DNA from: Phytophthora colocasiae | Lineage: Eukaryota; Oomycota; Peronosporomycetes; Peronosporales; Peronosporaceae | DNA: 64,000 bases | Assembly: GCA_018806915.1 (NCBI GenBank) | Contig: JAGKQI010000101.1 | Span: forward strand, 1,178,001-1,242,000 | Direction: 5' to 3' | Shown: piece by piece, positions 19,275 through 30,675 of the stretch | How the letters are laid out: every line of letters starts with the position of its first letter | Position numbering within the stretch: the first letter of the stretch is position 1 | Notes under the pieces: model-generated | What the model was told of the DNA's origin: nothing | What the model saw: the letters and a program-made list of their open reading frames with translations, nothing else | Databases searched by the model: none | Program-made: the position numbers and the translations under genes

Positions 19275-19886
19275 TTAACCGTAGCGCCGCAACTGGACAA
19301 ACTGTTCAACGAGAACCGGAATGGATTGGAAACCAAGGCACCACACATCTTGTGGGCGTGTGTTCACCTCTGGCTTGGGGTGACCTACAGCGTATTCCAC
19401 CAGGCGGTTAATGAACTGCGAAAGTAGCTGCTTGCGGGTTTCGGGGCCTGTGCAGAGCTTGATGAAAGCCGTTGGTCGACGGTAGCACGCGAACATGAAG
19501 ACGCGGATAGAGTCGCAGTACGGGCACGCGGCCATGAGCTGCTGTTGTGAGGCGGTCGTCACACGCTCGCGCAGTCTTTCGAACTCGCTGAAGCGACGGA
19601 GAACGCGGAAATCTGGCTGCTTCTGCTTCTGCTCTGTGTGTTTGTTGTTGTTGGTCGGGATACGGCTGAGCTGGTGATGCAGGTACACATCTAACACGTA
19701 GAATACGACACCATTTACTGTCTTGGAACTGCTGATCTCGATATGATCGATGTTCTTTAGGAACGAGAGCGGCTCTGAATAACATTTCGGATACACGCGC
19801 TTGGGCTGAAGTGCTGGGGCCGACACCTTCAGCAGGAAAGGATCGTCCACCAAGTGTTTGTAGAGATTTTCTGTTGTAGTGCACAT
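19275..19886 (-). CDS. PX-like CxxC family protein, member 6 (group B)
   Basis: 203 aa from ATG 19886. First member of group B, in which a recognisable PX core is kept: LSFLKNIDHIEISSS around 40-54, VFYVLDVYL at 61-69, PDFRVLRRFSEFERLRERV at 91-109 with RRF at 97-99, CPYC at 121-124, FINRLVEYAVG, then CLGFQSIPVLVEQFVQ. The RRFSEFxxLR block is the classical PX signature and its first Arg contacts the 3-phosphate of PI3P in known PX domains. A CxxC pair stands after it, where the usual proline-rich PX loop would be expected. The gypsy array starts about 250 bp upstream of the ATG and probably separates the gene from its distal promoter. Confidence 0.75.
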   Translation of the reverse strand: MCTTTENLYKHLVDDPFLLKVSAPALQPKRVYPKCYSEPLSFLKNIDHIEISSSKTVNGVVFYVLDVYLHHQLSRIPTNNNKHTEQKQKQPDFRVLRRFSEFERLRERVTTASQQQLMAACPYCDSIRVFMFACYRRPTAFIKLCTGPETRKQLLSQFINRLVEYAVGHPKPEVNTRPQDVWCLGFQSIPVLVEQFVQLRRYG

Positions 19887-20052
19887 TGGAGTGTATTCAA
19901 GCTGGTAAGTTGATAAATGGAAGGGTATATCTACGGTTGTGGTGCAGGTGGGAATGCAGTAGCCCTTTGCGTCATGCCAAGCGTGTTGGTGAACAAAGCT
20001 CCGCTATGATGGGTATCTCGGAGGTACCGTCTCAGAGACAGGTACGAACACG

Positions 20053-20135
20053 AACGGGATGGTTGCCTCCATGTCGCGCAAAGTACAAATATGTGGTAGC
20101 ATGTGCATGTAATTCGCTGCATCCATGGCTAGGAA
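20053..20135 (+). repeat. 83-bp host direct repeat, left of gypsy array
   Basis: Same sequence as 43004-43086 (starts AACGGGATGG, ends GGCTAGGAA). It sits between unique host DNA and the internal start of the first gypsy unit, where a 5' LTR would be expected. Confidence 0.9.
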
Positions 20136-20218
20136 AAGAATTCTTTAGTAGGTTTTCCATTGAAGTGCAACGACCTGTTGTACAGCTAGTGGACAACTGA
20201 AGTTGAAGACAACTCAAG

Positions 20219-23042
20219 ATGGCGGACGCTGGAGCGACTGGTTCTGTACCACTGTTTACCCCGGTTTTACCACCAAAGATAGTGTCGACCTCTCATGGAG
20301 CACTGGTGAACTGGAGGAAGGAAAGACACGACTATGAGGCGAAGCTGCACGCGCGCTGCCGTGTGACTGGTGAAGCTTTTGAAGCTGTGGTAGAGTCTGT
20401 CGCAGGAGCATTCAACCCCCACCTGCTGGACGCTTTCTGCGAGCTCCAGCTTGGAGTCTCGCCAGCTAACGCCACCGACGACATGCTGATAACTGAGATC
20501 GAGAAGATCATCTCGAGCGTGAAAAACGGCTCCTTGCCTGACATCAAGGACCTTTATGAGCGTGAACTAAAGCCCAACATGGCCGAGAGCGACGTGAGAG
20601 CCCGCTATATCGACTACTTCATGCTGTTTAATACCATTACGTTGGAGAATGGCTTGACAGAATGTTTTTCTGAGGTAGATGGCGTGAAAGAGAAGTGCAA
20701 GCGGTTGATAGCATCGCTACGGCCAGAGGCGTTAAAGAAGGAAGTGAAGCAGAGAGTCCGTTTTACTGACAAGGCTGCCGCGTCCAACGCGAAACTTCTT
20801 TTCGATCTGATAGTCGAGCGTGCAACGGAGCATGAGCGCTATTATCAGCGCCAAAAGAAACAGCGACAGGAGGCGTCCGGGCGTGAGGCTATTTCGTCTA
20901 AGAAGCAAAAGGATAAGAAGCAATCGAAGCAGTCGAACGGAACGGCGCTTCAAGAGTCGACTAGTAGAGACACTGCGAGAGTAAAGGTCGATCAGAAGAC
21001 CAAGCCCAAGGCTAAAACAGAGGCTTCACGTCAACCTCCAGGTCCATGTCCGAAATGCAAGGCCATGCATTGGCTGCGTGTGAGTGTACGGAGGCAAGTG
21101 AGGACGAAAAAAAGGAGCTCGTACAGAAATTGCGTGATGCGCGTAAGGCCAAGAAGGCGCGTACCAAACGCCTCGGTGGGCTTTTACCTAACACAGAGCG
21201 ACATGTGGTATTGAATGGAGTCCTGGAGCTGCCATGCTACTGTCACTGATAATAGCGGCTCGGATTTCACTGTGATTGGACTTTCGCACTGGAAACGCCT
21301 TCTAGTTGCCGATCCGAGTGTAACGAAGGAAAAACTTGATACTCCTGTTCGCACCCAGGCATTTGGAGCGACGTGGGTGACAGCTGAATGGAAGACTTGT
21401 CTTCAAGTACTAATTCAAACTGCGGCTGGCCCTGTCGAGCCTATGGGATTAGTGGACGTACTTATTGTCGACGTGGACGATGAAGAGTTCATTGTGGGGA
21501 ATGATTTGTTGGTGATGTTGGGTATTGACGTCGATAGACAGCTTGAGCAACTGGCCAGCCACAACATCGATGATTTGACCGGTGACCCAGTGGAGCTTGA
21601 AGCTGACGAAATGCCCGTGAATCCTGATAAAACTCCATCTGATGACGATGATATTTTCGCTGCTGTTGAAAGATTGATTGATCGTGCGGTGGAGAATGGA
21701 TTTCCTGTGGAACGTGTGGAGCAGTTGCGGACTATTGCTCATGCATATGACGTGTGGCGCCTGGAGCTCCGAGCGGATCCTCCTGCTAGTGTCCCACCAA
21801 TGGAGATTCGATTGAAAAACGGGGCTCGCCCCACGAAGTGTAAGCCCCGCAAATACCCGCCTCATATCAGGAAGTTTTTACGAGAATTTAACGCGCGTCT
21901 TGTTGCACTAGGACTGGTCTATGAGAATCCTGATAGTCGTTGGGCGAGTCCTGTTTGCCGGTGAAGAAGAGCGCGGATCTATTGGACCTTCGACAAACGA
22001 CAGACTACCGAGTATTGAATGACCAGACAGAAATAATGGCTGCAGTGATGCCAATCCTCGCTGTAGTTATGGAAAATGCTCGAGGAATGAAACACTTTGG
22101 ACTTTTGATTTCTTGAAGGGTTTTGGCAGTTGCCACTTGCAGAATTCTGTCAGGAATTGCTGTCGTACATGACTGACGAGAAAATATTCGCACCCCGTCG
22201 TGTTCCTCAAGGAAGTAGTGACGCAGCTATTTTCTTCCAGAAGACAATGGAGACATGCTTTGCGAGTTTACTCTACGAGCATCTACTTATCTGGATTGAT
22301 GACTTGCTGTTGTACGCTGCTGACATGGATACATACATGGTTAAGTTGGGTGAATTCTTCGCGTTACTGAATCAGTTTGGTCTCAAGCTTAGTGCTAAAA
22401 AGTCCAGTCTCTATCAAACTGAAGTGAAGTGGTGTGGACGAGTGCTGGATCACCAAGGTGTTCGCCATGATTCACAACGGATTGACACACTTCGGCAGAT
22501 CCCGTACCCAAAGACCGCTGGCGAATTGCAGCAATTTGTCTGTGCTGTTAACTGGATGAGAGAAAGCATTGTGGATTACGCGCGACAAGTACAGCCACTT
22601 CAGAAACGCCTGGATACCGCACTTGCTTCTACCAAACGTACGCGCCGTGCAGCAGCTGGAATTGTGCTGGAATTAACTGAAGACGAGCGCGTTGCTTTTG
22701 ATAACGTCAGGAAATGCTAGCCACATGTGCTACGCTCGATTTTCCTGATGACTCAGCTACTACCTGTCTGTTTACAGATGCATCAGACATTGGGTGGGCT
22801 CTCATTGTGACTCAAGTGGTGAATTTTGACTCGAAGCTGCCGGCTGCTGAGCAACAGCACCGGCTCCTCCATTGCATGAGCGGTACATTTACTGGAAGTC
22901 AGTTGAACTGGACGGTGACGGAAAAGGAGGCCCTACCTATTGTGGTCGCTTGTGAAAAGCTTGACTATCTCTTACTGCGTCCAAAGCCTTTTCGAATGTA
23001 CTGCGACCACAGAAATTTAATTCACGTCTTCGCACCCCACCA
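20219..23042 (+). pseudogene. T unit 1 gag-protease-RT-RNase H
   Basis: Starts at ATG 20219 in MADAGATGSVPLF. Gag is followed by a long Lys-rich stretch and a zinc knuckle whose spacing is Cx2Cx3Hx4C (CPKCKAMHW...), one residue shorter than the usual CCHC. The protease DSGSDF motif, the RT catalytic IDDLLLYA and RNase H FTDASDIGWAL follow as one gag-pol frame in the family consensus. In this unit the frame is lost by a GT insertion near 21080, a rearranged stretch at 21230-21250 just before the protease motif, and single-base losses near 21955, 22110 and 22709. It cannot make a full polyprotein as written. Confidence 0.85.
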
Positions 23043-23050
23043 GAATGTGA
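23043..23050. repeat. MULE target-site duplication, left (unit 1)
   Basis: GAATGTGA, repeated at 25173-25180. Deleting the insert and one copy rejoins the gypsy pol frame. Confidence 0.9.
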
Positions 23051-25172
23051 GGTAGATTTAATAGAGGGTCACCGGCAGGTCTGGTCTCACATTAGGTCTC
23101 GCAGTGATATGAGACCCAAACGCGTGACCAGACCTAAAGCCCATACATAACATTTTTATTTGAATGTAGCGAAGGAAATCGAGGTAAAACCTTTCTACAA
23201 ACAGGTCAATATCAACGTGCTCCGAGTCCTGCGTATCTCTGCCCCAGAGTTCCAGCTTCACCAACCAACTAGATTAGCACTTCAAACTCCATATCCACTT
23301 GGGTATCTCCCGCCGTCTCTTAGTCGTTGGTGCTGTCACTGGAGTACTGGCGGCTGTCCTCTGCCCTCTCGTCTTCCGATTCCTCGTCGGACGTCTCAAA
23401 CTCTACTGCAGCCGGAAGAACGACCGGCTGGCGTTGGCGCCGGCGAACACGCAGTGGTGTATCTTGCCTGAGCTGTACGTGTTTCCGAGCGAGGGACTCA
23501 ATTTTGCTGACGAATGCTGGTAACGTCGGGTGCGGGGTTGAAAATGTCTCGTTCAACTCGCGGTTAAATCTCTCAAGCGGGTTATTGGTGCGGCTCACGG
23601 TGTTGCGGTCGAGGCCGTGTACATTCCACGACGCAGGCTTGTACTTCTTGATCCATGTCTTGACAAAATACGCCCAAAATGAACGCCACTTGTCGGTGGA
23701 GTAGGAGATACCGGCAGCCGAGCACTTCTCCATCATTATTGACTTGACATGTGCAATCCCCTTTTTAGCGATATGTTTTCGCTTGATGACAGTAAGAGTG
23801 TCGAGTACACCACGATGCATAGCGATGGAAATCTCAGCGGCAGGTAGCGACAACTTCTTCATTTTGCGCCTCAACGCCTGTTTGAAATGAAAATAACAAC
23901 CCACCAAGGTTGCGTCCGGAAACTGTACGCCGACTGCGTTGATTAGAGCAGCCTCAAAGTCACATACCACAGTACCAGGATCCAACTTCTCGTTCGTGCA
24001 CTGGACAATGCTGTTGATCACGTTCCAGTAAGTGTCTTGAGTTTTTCTGGTGCACAGCACGTAGAAGATCGGAACAAAAGGTCGGTAGCGCTATCCATCA
24101 CCATGACAATCACACATTGATGAAATTTTGACGGTACACACCGGAACGTGCCGTCAACGAAGACCGTTATTGACTTGTACATGAGTAGCTTGATCAACTC
24201 AGGATGCGCCCAACCAATGATTCGCTGTGGCTCGTTCGGGTCTTTCTGGCGTGGTTCGTAGTAAATGTTGTGGAACTGAAAGAACCGTAGGGTAGTGCCA
24301 ACAACCATAGACAGCGGAGGTACTTCGATGAGTCCATGCATATCACCGCCATAATGTACACGCCGTGTGCTGTACACTCGTCCGACAACTTGGTCGCGCG
24401 TAAGGCCAATGACTGCTCTACCATCCTCTCGCTGATAAAACATACTGTTTATTGTGTCCCACACGCTCAGGGCAGGCTCAGACGGTTGCTCAACCGCGAT
24501 TCTGTCGATCTCGCGTTTCATCTGCTCCTCAACGTTGATCATCGCGTTATCCGCGTCCGGAACCTCAGCGACGTTGCATGTATGTGGCCTCACCCTTCTG
24601 TAGCCACCACCAGCCGCAAAAATTCTACCACGAGCGGTACAACCAGTGCGTCTGTAGTAACTGCAACGATATGATGCCTTTACTGAAGACCGTCTTGACC
24701 GAGTAAGTTGATATCCGTCGAGAAAAATTACAGTTTCATACACCGAGCTCCGCTCGGCATCCTCGTACAAAATGATGGTTTCTGCCTCGGACACGTCGGT
24801 GTCGCTGTGCTGGGACCCCGACCGCATTGCTGAGACTACTGGAAACGAGTTCCGGTCAGTGCCGTGAAGGCTAGTTGCCATTGGGACTTGAGAGATGATT
24901 TCGAGAATGACTTGTGGGTGCTGGCTTAGTGGTTGGATGAGGGTTTGGTTTTCTTCATCAACGCCAAGGAGCACCAGTCGTTTTGGTGATTGCTTAACAG
25001 AACAAGCAACGTAAGATCACCGAAACGCTGCTGCAAGACAATGTACTTCGTACGTGTACTAAGTACTGGTAAGCGGTGGGACCTGAATCCGTGACCAGAC
25101 CTGCAGTTGGAAAATAAACGTAGGGACCTAATGTGAGACCAGACCTGCCGGTGACCCTTGTTTAAGCTAACC
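23051..25172 (-). mobile_element. MULE inserted in T unit 1
   Basis: 2122 bp. The ends begin with GG and contain near-perfect inverted repeats from GGGTCACCGGCAGGTCTGGT inward (at least 33 bp). The outermost 15 bp are only partly matched. An 8-bp duplication GAATGTGA fits the 8-11 bp duplications of Mutator-like elements. Its one gene is on the minus strand, opposite to the host gypsy. Confidence 0.9.
23320..24881 (-). pseudogene. MULE transposase, unit 1 copy, frameshifted
   Basis: Same protein as the intact copy at 38560-40122. One reading frame covers the N-terminal FLYWCH-like region to the first catalytic block and a second one the rest. The break is near 24060-24090, where one A is missing from an A-run compared with unit 3. 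Confidence 0.85.
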
Positions 25173-25180
25173 GAATGTGA
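25173..25180. repeat. MULE target-site duplication, right (unit 1)
   Basis: GAATGTGA, the partner of 23043-23050. Confidence 0.9.
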
Positions 25181-27283
25181 AGAAACATGTGAAAGGCAAG
25201 TTGTTGAGGTGGTCTATGAAGCTTTTGAACTACCGATACGTCGTGGAGCATGTGCCCGGCCCTGACAATGTTTGGGCCGATATGATATCTCGTTGGGCTG
25301 GTAATCACTCAACAGCGAAGGTGAAGCGTCTTAGATCCCTGAAGAAGCGACTATGGTGTCACCATCTACACGAACCTTGACAGAGTCACAGCCATCGTCA
25401 TTTCGACCTCTGGATGCTGATTCTTTCGTTTGGCCCACGGTGGCAGAACTTGCCGAGGTCCAAGCAACTTCGGACGCTCCGGCCAATGTAGATATTGCTG
25501 ACAACGGCCTTTTAACCCTAGAGGGACGGATTTGGGTACCCAGCACGGCTACAGACCTGATCCAGCGCCTCTGTATTGTAGCGCATTGCACAGGTGCACA
25601 AGGCCATCGTGGCCAGAATGTGATGCAGACGCATTTGTCTCGGATTTTCGCTATCGATGGAATTACAACCATTGTCAAGACTTTTGTGAAGGATTGCCTA
25701 TTGTGTCTGCACTCTCGAGGGGGAAATGTCATCCCACGCCCTTGGGGCGAAGTGATCGATTGCAAAACGCGTAATGGATTGCTACATTTCGATTATCTCT
25801 ACCTGGGAAGCAGCTATGGCACAAGCAAGTACATCCTGGTCCTCAAGGACCATGCAACGCATTATTGCGAGTTAGTAGTTGCAGACACAGCTGACAGCAG
25901 AGTAGCGGTGGAAGCACTGCTGGATTGGCACTCGCGGTTTGGCCTGCCACCTGAGTGGGTATCTGATTGCGGTTCACATTTCAAGAATGAAGTTGTTGCC
26001 GAACTAGCACGTCGTCTACGTACTTTGCAGAAGTTCACCCCGCGTACTCACCTTGGATAAACGGATCCATAGAGAGGGTAAATCGCGACATCCTACAAGT
26101 GGTGCGTGCAATGATCCTGGAGTACAAGATCAGCTACAAGGACTGGGTCTACTTGGTGCCGATAATTCAGGCAAACTTGAACCACACTGCAGTTCCTTCT
26201 CTGGCGAATCGTGCTCCAGTGGAGCTGTTTACGGGCTTGGAATGTCCAACACCGCTGCGTGAGTTCTATCTACCGGACCATGGCAAGTTGCAAACTATCC
26301 CTGACAGTGACCGAATTGAGGAGTATCTCGCAGAGCTGCGCTCCAGCATGCAAGTGATGCACAACGCTGTGGAAGACCAGCGTCTGAAACAGAGACTTCT
26401 GAATAAGAAGAAAGAGCGGGGGAAAAATCTCGTTAACTTCTCTGAAGGTGATTTTGTCTTGCGGTCACGAGTGGATGAAAAACACAAGAACAAGTTGCAG
26501 GTGACATGGGTTAGACCTTATCGAGTATTACGTGCTGATGCACACTCATTTCACGTACAGCACCTCGTCACCGGTGACGAGCTTGATGTGCATGCATCTC
26601 GGCTGAAATTTTACGCTGACAGTAGCCTCGACATCACCGAGGAATTGTTGGAGCATGTGGCCTCGCAAGGAATATTGCTCGCTGTAAATGAGCTTAAGTC
26701 ACATCGGTGGAACGAAGATATCCAGGACTTTGAAGTGTTAGTGAACTGGAAGGGCTTGGAGACGATCGAGGACTCTTATGAGCCAATGCAGAGCCTCGCT
26801 ACTGATATTCACGTGTTACTAGACAACTATGTGGCACAAGCCCGAGACACCCGGTTATCTGACTATTGGCAGAAGCTTGCTGGAAACCGTGCACAACGAA
26901 CTATTTCGACAACTACGGAGACCTTGCCTGCCAGCTTAGCGCATGTGCCATCAGGCAATGCGAAGGAGTCAAAACGAATGCCGACCGGTAAGAAACGCCG
27001 CCGCCAAACTGCCCGAAGTACTGTTAGCAGTATTTCTCAGCAAGGCGAAGGTACAAATGATAAAGAGACTGGCGCTGAGCGTCCAGGAGCTCGACGACGA
27101 GTCAAGCGGACCTCCAGTGAGAATAACTTGCCTCATGGACGCCTGACTAGAGTGGTGACTGTTGCTGCAGATGTGCCTAGTGTTTCGGACGCAATGCCAG
27201 CACAAGGACTCTGCAACGAGCAGCGGCATCAACTACGACGATCTAGCCGCAAACGCAAGGCGCGTACGGTTGGAACCCCGTAG
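25181..27283 (+). pseudogene. T unit 1 RNase H end, integrase, chromodomain
   Basis: Resumes in the RNase H C-terminus (VEHVPGPDNVWADMISRW). The integrase HHCC finger ends CLLC. Catalytic residues are Asp in HFDYLYLG, Asp in VSDCGSHFKNE and Glu in the SIERVNRD block. The last part has a chromodomain (FEVLVNWKGLETIEDSYEP). Frame breaks near 25340, 25590 and 26040 split it. The break near 26040 falls just before the Glu block. Confidence 0.85.
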
Positions 27284-27380
27284 CTTCACCAATGTGAATC
27301 TACACAAGGTCAATGATGCCGAAGTTGAACCCTTGCACGTTTTCCAGAGGAAGACGTGGGGAACTAAGCTTCGGGGGCAG

Positions 27381-27764
27381 TGTAGTAGAACCTAGGCTCT
27401 AAAGCTTAGTTCTAACGTGCAACAGACTGCGCACTCCCCAAGAAGACATCACAGACTGTGTCCTACAGCATCAGCTGAGGCAACTTCATGTTCTACATGT
27501 TATAACAGGTCAGGCTGTTAGTGGCTGACTTTGTTTGCACTTGGAGCTTGTATGTCTAGCTACATGTATCCATAGGAATGATTGCTTGGCGAGCAGCAAC
27601 TTCAAGGAGTTCTGCCTTCAAGTACTCGTTCTCTCTGAGTGGAGGCTCGTTGCCGAAGCTCACTCTTCAATTTCTTATCAATACACTAGGCTACAGTTCC
27701 TGCGGGCTAGCCCCCGCATTGCCTTGTGTTAACGACTTTGAATTTCGACCCCGGGAATACTACA
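27381..27764 (+). repeat. T LTR 1 (shared by units 1 and 2)
   Basis: 384 bp, starts TGTAGTA and ends TACTACA, a 7-bp inverted terminus. It follows the purine tract TCGGGGGCAG and precedes the next unit directly, without target duplication. Confidence 0.95.
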
Positions 27765-27847
27765 AGGAATTCTTTAGTAGGTTTTCCATTGAAGTGCAAC
27801 GACCTGTTGTACAGCTAGTGGACAACTGAAGTTGAAGACAACTCAAG

Positions 27848-30667
27848 ATGGCGGACGCTGGAGCGACTGGTTCTGTACCACTGTTTACCCCGGTTTTACC
27901 ACCAAAGATAGTGTCGACCTCTCATGGAGCACTGGTGAACTGGAGGAAGGAAAGACACGACTATGAGGCGAAGCTGCACGCGCTGCCGTGTGACTGGTGA
28001 AGCTTTTGAAGCTGTGGTATAGTCTGTCGCAGGAGCATTCAACCCCCACCTGCTGGACGCTTTCTGCGAGCTCCAGCTTGGAGTCTCGCCAGCTAACGCC
28101 ACCGACGACATGCTGATAACTGAGATCGAGAAGATCATCTCGAGCGTGAAAAACGGCTCCTTGCCTGACATCAAGGACCTTTATGAGCGTGAACTAAAGC
28201 CCAACATGGCCGAGAGCGACGTGAGAGCCCGCTATATCGACTACTTCATGCTGTTTAATACCATTACGTTGGAGAATGGCTTGACAGAATGTTTTTCTGA
28301 GGTAGATGGCGTGAAAGAGAAGTGCAAGCGGTTGATAGCATCGCTACGGCCAGAGGCGTTAAAGAAGGAAGTGAAGCAGAGAGTCCGTTTTACTGACAAG
28401 GCTGCCGCGTCCAACGCGAAACTTCTTTTCGATCTGATAGTCGAGCGTGCAACGGAGCATGAGCGCTATTATCAGCGCCAAAAGAAACAGCGACAGGAGG
28501 CGTCCGGGCGTGAGGCTATTTCGTCTAAGAAGCAAAAGGATAAGAAGCAATCGAAGCAGTCGAACGGAACGGCGCTTCAAGAGTCGACTAGTAGAGACAC
28601 TGCGAGAGTAAAGGTCGATCAGAAGACCAAGCCCAAGGCTAAAACAGAGGCTTCACGTCAACCTCCAGGTCCATGTCCGAAATGCAAGGCCATGCATTGG
28701 CTGCGTGAGTGTACGGAGGCAAGTGAGGACGAAAAAAAGGAGCTCGTACAGAAATTGCGTGATGCGCGCAAGGCCAAGAAGGCGCGTACCAAACGCCTCG
28801 GTGGGCTTTTACCTAACACAGAGCGACATGTGGTATTGAATGGAGTCCTGGAGCTGCCGTACTGTCCTGATAGCGGCTCGGATTTCACTGTGATTGGACT
28901 TTCGCACTGGAAACGCCTTCTAGTTGCCGATCCGAGTGTAACGAAGGAAAAACTTGATACTCCTGTTCGCACCCAGGCATTTGGAGCGACGTGGGTGACA
29001 GCTGGATGGAAGACTTGTCTTCAAGTACTAATTCAAACTGCGGCTGGCCCTGTCGAGCCTATGGGATTAGTGGACGTACTTATTGTCGACGTGGACGATG
29101 AAGAGTTCATTGTGGGGAATGATTTGTTGGTGATGTTGGGTATTGACGTCGATAGACAGCTTGGAGCAACTGGCCAGCCACAACATCGATGATTTGACCG
29201 GTGACCCAGTGGAGCTTGAAGCTGACGAAATGCCCGTGAATCCTGATAAAACTCCATCTGATGACGATGATATTTTCGCTGCTGTTGAAAGATTGATTGA
29301 TCGTGCGGTGGAGAATGGATTTCCTGTGGAACGTGTGGAGCAGTTGCGGACTATTGCTCATGCATATGACGTGTGGCGCCTGGAGCTCCGAGCGGATCCT
29401 CCTGCTAGTGTCCCACCAATGGAGATTCGATTGAAAAACGGGGCTCGCCCCACGAAGTGTAAGCCCCGCAAATACCCGCCTCATATCAGGAAGTTTTTAC
29501 GAGAATTTAACGCGCGTCTTGTTGCACTAGGACTGGTCTATGAGAATCCTGATAGTCGTTGGGCGAGTCCTGTTTTGCCGGTGAAGAAGAGCGCGGATCT
29601 ATTGGACCTTCGACAAACGACAGACTACCGAGTATTGAATGACCAGACAGAAATAATGGCTGCAGTGATGCCAATCCTCGCTGTAGTTATGGAAAATGCT
29701 CGAGGAATGAAACACTTTGGACTTTTTGATTTCTTGAAGGGTTTTTGGCAGTTGCCACTTGCAGAATTCTGTCAGGAATTGCTGTCGTACATGACTGACG
29801 AGAAAATATTCGCACCCCGTCGTGTTCCTCAAGGAAGTAGTGACGCAGCTATTTTCTTCCAGAAGACAATGGAGACATGCTTTGCGAGTTTACTCTACGA
29901 GCATCTACTTATCTGGATTGATGACTTGCTGTTGTACGCTGCTGACATGGATACATACATGGTTAAGTTGGGTGAATTCTTCGCGTTACTGAATCAGTTT
30001 GGTCTCAAGCTTAGTGCTAAAAAGTCCAGTCTCTATCAAACTGAAGTGAAGTGGTGTGGACGAGTGCTGGATCACCAAGGTGTTCGCCATGATTCACAAC
30101 GGATTGACACACTTCGGCAGATCCCGTACCCAAAGACCGCTGGCGAATTGCAGCAATTTGTCTGTGCTGTTAACTGGATGAGAGAAAGCATTGTGGATTA
30201 CGCGCGACAAGTACAGCCACTTCAGAAACGCCTGGATACCGCACTTGCTTCTACCAAATGTACGCGCCGTGCAGCAGCTGGAATTGTGCTGGAATTAACT
30301 GAAGACGAGCGCGTTGCTTTTGATAACGTCAAGGAAATGCTAGCCACATGTGCTACGCTCGATTTTCCTGATGACTCAGCTACTACCTGTCTGTTTACAG
30401 ATGCATCAGACATTGGGTGGGCTCTCATTGTGACTCAAGTGGTGAATTTTGACTCGAAGCTGCCGGCTACTGAGCAACAGCACCGGCTCCTCCATTGCAT
30501 GAGCGGTACATTTACTGGAAGTCAGTTGAACTGGACGGTGACGGAAAAGGAGGCCCTACCTATTGTGGTCGCTTGTGAAAAGCTTGACTATCTCTTACTG
30601 CGTCCAAAGCCTTTTCTGAAATGTACTGCGACCACAGAAATTTAATTCACGTCTTCGCACCCCACCA
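27848..30667 (+). pseudogene. T unit 2 gag-protease-RT-RNase H
   Basis: The ATG is at 27848, but two bases are missing in a GC dinucleotide run near 27981, so the N-terminal Gag frame closes early. From 28110 one frame runs through the zinc knuckle and protease to 29192. An extra G near 29161 shifts it, and a second frame (29143-30645) then covers the whole RT with IDDLLLYA and RNase H up to an insertion near 30616. Apart from these three indels the protein is complete. Confidence 0.85.
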
Positions 30668-30675
30668 GAATGTGA
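30668..30675. repeat. MULE target-site duplication, left (unit 2)
   Basis: GAATGTGA; its partner is at 32797-32804. Confidence 0.9.

Larger units (their letters stand above)
20136..27764 (+). mobile_element. Gypsy element T, unit 1 (internal region + LTR)
   Basis: A chromodomain Ty3/gypsy element, 7629 bp, without a 5' LTR. It starts at the conserved post-LTR sequence GAATTCTTTAG and runs gag, protease, RT, RNase H, integrase, chromodomain, polypurine tract TCGGGGGCAG and LTR 27381-27764. A MULE (23051-25172) interrupts the RNase H end. Reading frames are broken near 21080, 21232, 21955, 22110, 22709, 25340 and 26040. Most breaks are absent or different in units 2 and 3. Confidence 0.9.

Noticed and set aside
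22005..22193. Small minus ORFs inside the RT region of T (repeated in each unit)
   Set aside because: They recur only because the units are copies; they are antisense shadows of RT.
23160..23704. Plus-strand ORFs over the MULE, repeated in every T unit
   Set aside because: Antisense to the C-terminus of the MULE transposase; biased composition mirrors the Ser/Glu-rich sense frame.
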